A stretch of DNA of 7,504 nt from JAFDZO01 sp041859205 (lineage in GTDB: Bacteria > Bacteroidota > Ignavibacteria > Tepidaquicellales > Tepidaquicellaceae): the NCBI GenBank assembly GCA_041859205.1, contig JBHEKU010000043.1, positions 1 through 7,504 of the forward strand, in the 5' to 3' direction. Below are positions 6,098-7,504 of the stretch, piece by piece (within the stretch, counting starts at the first letter, position 1; the number at the start of each line of letters is the position of its first letter). The notes under the pieces were generated by a model, which did not search any database, was not told where the DNA came from, and saw only the letters and a list, made by a program, of their open reading frames with translations. A program made the position numbers and the translations under genes.

Positions 6098-7471
6098 ATG
6101 CAAGTCGATATATTAATGCCGAAAATGGGTGAATCCATTATGGAAGGAACCATTTTAAAGTGGCACAAACAGCCAGGCGACAAAGTTGAGAGAGATGAAA
6201 CTATATTAGAAATCTCTACAGATAAAGTTGATACAGAAGTTCCTTCACCGGAATCAGGCGTTATCACAGAATTATTATTCAAAGAAGGCGACGTTGTTGA
6301 AGTCGGACACATGATTGCCAAAATGGATACCGATTCAAATGCTAAAGCAGGCGCAAGCGCTCCCGCATCCGAAACAAAACAGGAAGCACCTAAAGAAGAA
6401 CCAAAAGCAGAAACTCCTAAAGAGACACCAAAAGAAGAAACCAAACAGGAATCAAAACCTGTTGAAGCATCTGAACCTGCTGCACAATCAGGCGGCGCAA
6501 GATTCTACTCACCACTCGTATTAAACATTGCTTCGAAAGAAGGAATCGGAATGGCAGAACTTGAAAAAATCCCTGGCACAGGCGCTGAAGGCAGAGTAAC
6601 GAAAAAAGATATATTAGCATACGTTGCAAACAGAGGAAGCAAACCCGCTGAAACAAAAACAGAAGCTCCTAAAGAAGTTGCGAAAGAAACTCCAAAACAG
6701 GAATCAAAACCTGCTGAAAAGAAAATCGAGCTTCCAAAACCGAAAATCGATTACAACGAAGAAGGATTATCAGTTACTGAGTTCGATAACATTCGTCAGA
6801 AAATGGCTGAGCACATGGTTGCATCAGTCCGCACTTCTCCGCACGTTACCGCTACAGTACTTGTTGACTTAAGCGCTATCGATAAAGCACGCTCTGCAAT
6901 GAGAGATGACTTCAAAGAAAAAGAAGGCTTCAATCTTTCTTATATGCCTTTCATCTGCGAAGCTACTGTAAAAGCATTGAAAGATTATCCATTGGTAAAT
7001 TCTATCATTGACGATTCAGGCACACCATATAAAGCAATCACAAGAAACATGATTAACCTTGGTATTGCAGTTGCTATGGATAACGGCGGACTTATAGTTC
7101 CGGTTATCAAATCAGCTGACGGCAAGAACATGATTGGTATTGCGCGTGACCTTAACGACCTTGCAAAAAGAGCAAGAGTTAAAAAGCTTACACTCGATGA
7201 AATTCAGGGCGGCACATTCTCCATTACAAACTACGGAGTGTTCGGCAACGATATGGGTACTCCTATTATCAATCAGCCGCAAGTTGCCATCATGGGACTT
7301 GGTGCTATCAAGAAGAGACCTATGGTTATCGAAACAGAACAGGGTGACTTCATACTTCCAAAGAGAAGCGTGTACATAACTCTATCATTCGATCACAGAC
7401 TTATCGATGGCGCATTAGGCGGCCAGTTCGTTGTAAGAGTGAAAGAGTATCTTGAAAACTATACAATGTAA
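6098..7471 (+). CDS. Dihydrolipoamide acyltransferase, E2 subunit of a 2-oxoacid dehydrogenase complex
   Basis: This is the core E2 protein of a pyruvate, 2-oxoglutarate or branched-chain 2-oxoacid dehydrogenase complex. It carries acyl groups on lipoate and transfers them to CoA. Domain order is a lipoyl domain (1-77) with lipoylation Lys43 in STDKVD, and an Ala/Pro/Lys/Glu-rich linker (about 78-133). A peripheral-subunit-binding domain follows (135-175, RFYSPLVLNIASKEGI through GRVTKKDI), then a second charged linker (about 179-218) and the catalytic domain (222-457). The catalytic motif DHRLIDG (432-438) has His433 and Asp437, and GGTFSITNYGVFG (371-383) is the other core signature. Length (457) and single lipoyl domain are typical. 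GTPIINQPQVAIMGLG leans towards the pyruvate or branched-chain type, but substrate specificity is not decidable here. E1 and E3 genes are not adjacent on the left; the right side lies outside the window. The ATG has no Shine-Dalgarno sequence. Confidence 0.94.
   Translation: MQVDILMPKMGESIMEGTILKWHKQPGDKVERDETILEISTDKVDTEVPSPESGVITELLFKEGDVVEVGHMIAKMDTDSNAKAGASAPASETKQEAPKEEPKAETPKETPKEETKQESKPVEASEPAAQSGGARFYSPLVLNIASKEGIGMAELEKIPGTGAEGRVTKKDILAYVANRGSKPAETKTEAPKEVAKETPKQESKPAEKKIELPKPKIDYNEEGLSVTEFDNIRQKMAEHMVASVRTSPHVTATVLVDLSAIDKARSAMRDDFKEKEGFNLSYMPFICEATVKALKDYPLVNSIIDDSGTPYKAITRNMINLGIAVAMDNGGLIVPVIKSADGKNMIGIARDLNDLAKRARVKKLTLDEIQGGTFSITNYGVFGNDMGTPIINQPQVAIMGLGAIKKRPMVIETEQGDFILPKRSVYITLSFDHRLIDGALGGQFVVRVKEYLENYTM
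6443..6718 (+). repeat. Duplicated linker segment within the E2 gene
   Basis: A 24-bp string beginning AAACAGGAATCAAAACCT occurs at 6443-6466 and 6695-6718 with one mismatch, 252 bp (84 codons) apart and in frame. It encodes KQESKPVE in the first linker and KQESKPAE in the second. The preceding residues are also similar (E-x-K-x-E-A-P-K-E followed by KETPK). The two flexible linkers flanking the subunit-binding domain therefore share sequence, by duplication or conversion. Confidence 0.6.
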
Positions 7472-7475
7472 ATTT

Positions 7476-7498
7476 TACCTATATATAGGTAGTATTTT
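7476..7498 (+). terminator. Possible weak terminator after the E2 gene
   Basis: A perfect 16-bp palindrome, TACCTATATATAGGTA (7476-7491), starts four bases after the E2 stop and is followed by GT and five T residues (7494-7498). The stem is short and AT-rich, so termination would be weak. The window ends too soon to see what comes next. Confidence 0.35.
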
Positions 7499-7504
7499 TA
7501 GAGG

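Noticed and set aside
6091..6444. 117-codon open frame on the minus strand opposite the E2 lipoyl domain
   Set aside because: It is antisense to a clear lipoyl domain and Lys/Glu/Pro-rich linker. Its Ser/Val/Leu-rich translation is what the complement of such codons gives, and no family motif is visible.
6315..6872. Short out-of-frame plus- and minus-strand open frames within the E2 linkers
   Set aside because: The Lys/Gln/Asn-rich or Leu/Gln/Arg-rich translations arise from the repetitive linker codons read in other frames. The E2 frame fully explains the DNA.
1..7504. A hidden defence, mobile or biosynthetic system in the window
   Set aside because: All long reading frames match core metabolic, repair, transport or surface-glycan families. 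No transposase, recombinase, toxin-antitoxin pair, CRISPR repeat or tRNA-like structure was seen.

Overview
The window is AT-rich chromosomal DNA with densely packed housekeeping genes. It holds six intact protein-coding genes and the 3' end of a seventh. Three things suggest a member of the Bacteroidota/Ignavibacteriota (FCB) branch: low GC, start codons without a Shine-Dalgarno sequence, and the style of the peptide transporter and 2-oxoacid dehydrogenase E2 proteins. This placement is inference from composition and protein style; no rRNA or other phylogenetic marker is present.

Layout, left to right. A plus-strand gene tail (1-198) runs tail to tail into minus-strand folC (189-1502), and the two stops overlap by 10 bp. 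A 73-bp divergent intergenic region separates folC from a plus-strand pair: an endonuclease III-family DNA glycosylase (1576-2298) and a GT9 heptosyltransferase-like glycosyltransferase (2302-3351). The second gene starts with TTG three bases after the first one's stop. A POT-family peptide transporter follows (3440-4810) and ends at a strong intrinsic terminator (4839-4875). Next come PRPP synthetase prs (4959-5894), a 102-bp imperfect inverted repeat (5899-6000), and a lipoyl-bearing 2-oxoacid dehydrogenase E2 gene (6098-7471). No gene-free stretch exceeds about 205 bp.

The genes do not form one pathway. They cover folate polyglutamylation, base-excision repair, cell-surface glycan assembly, peptide uptake, PRPP supply for nucleotides, and central carbon oxidation. 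Only nth and the GT9 gene look like a tight operon. The others seem to be separate units or loosely linked.

I found no mobile element with a transposase, CRISPR array, RNA gene, defence system or evident new multi-gene system. The non-routine content is small-scale: two repeat elements (one forms the C-terminal codons of the GT9 gene), the TTG start in frame with the preceding gene, the tail-to-tail overlap, and an internal duplication in the E2 linkers.
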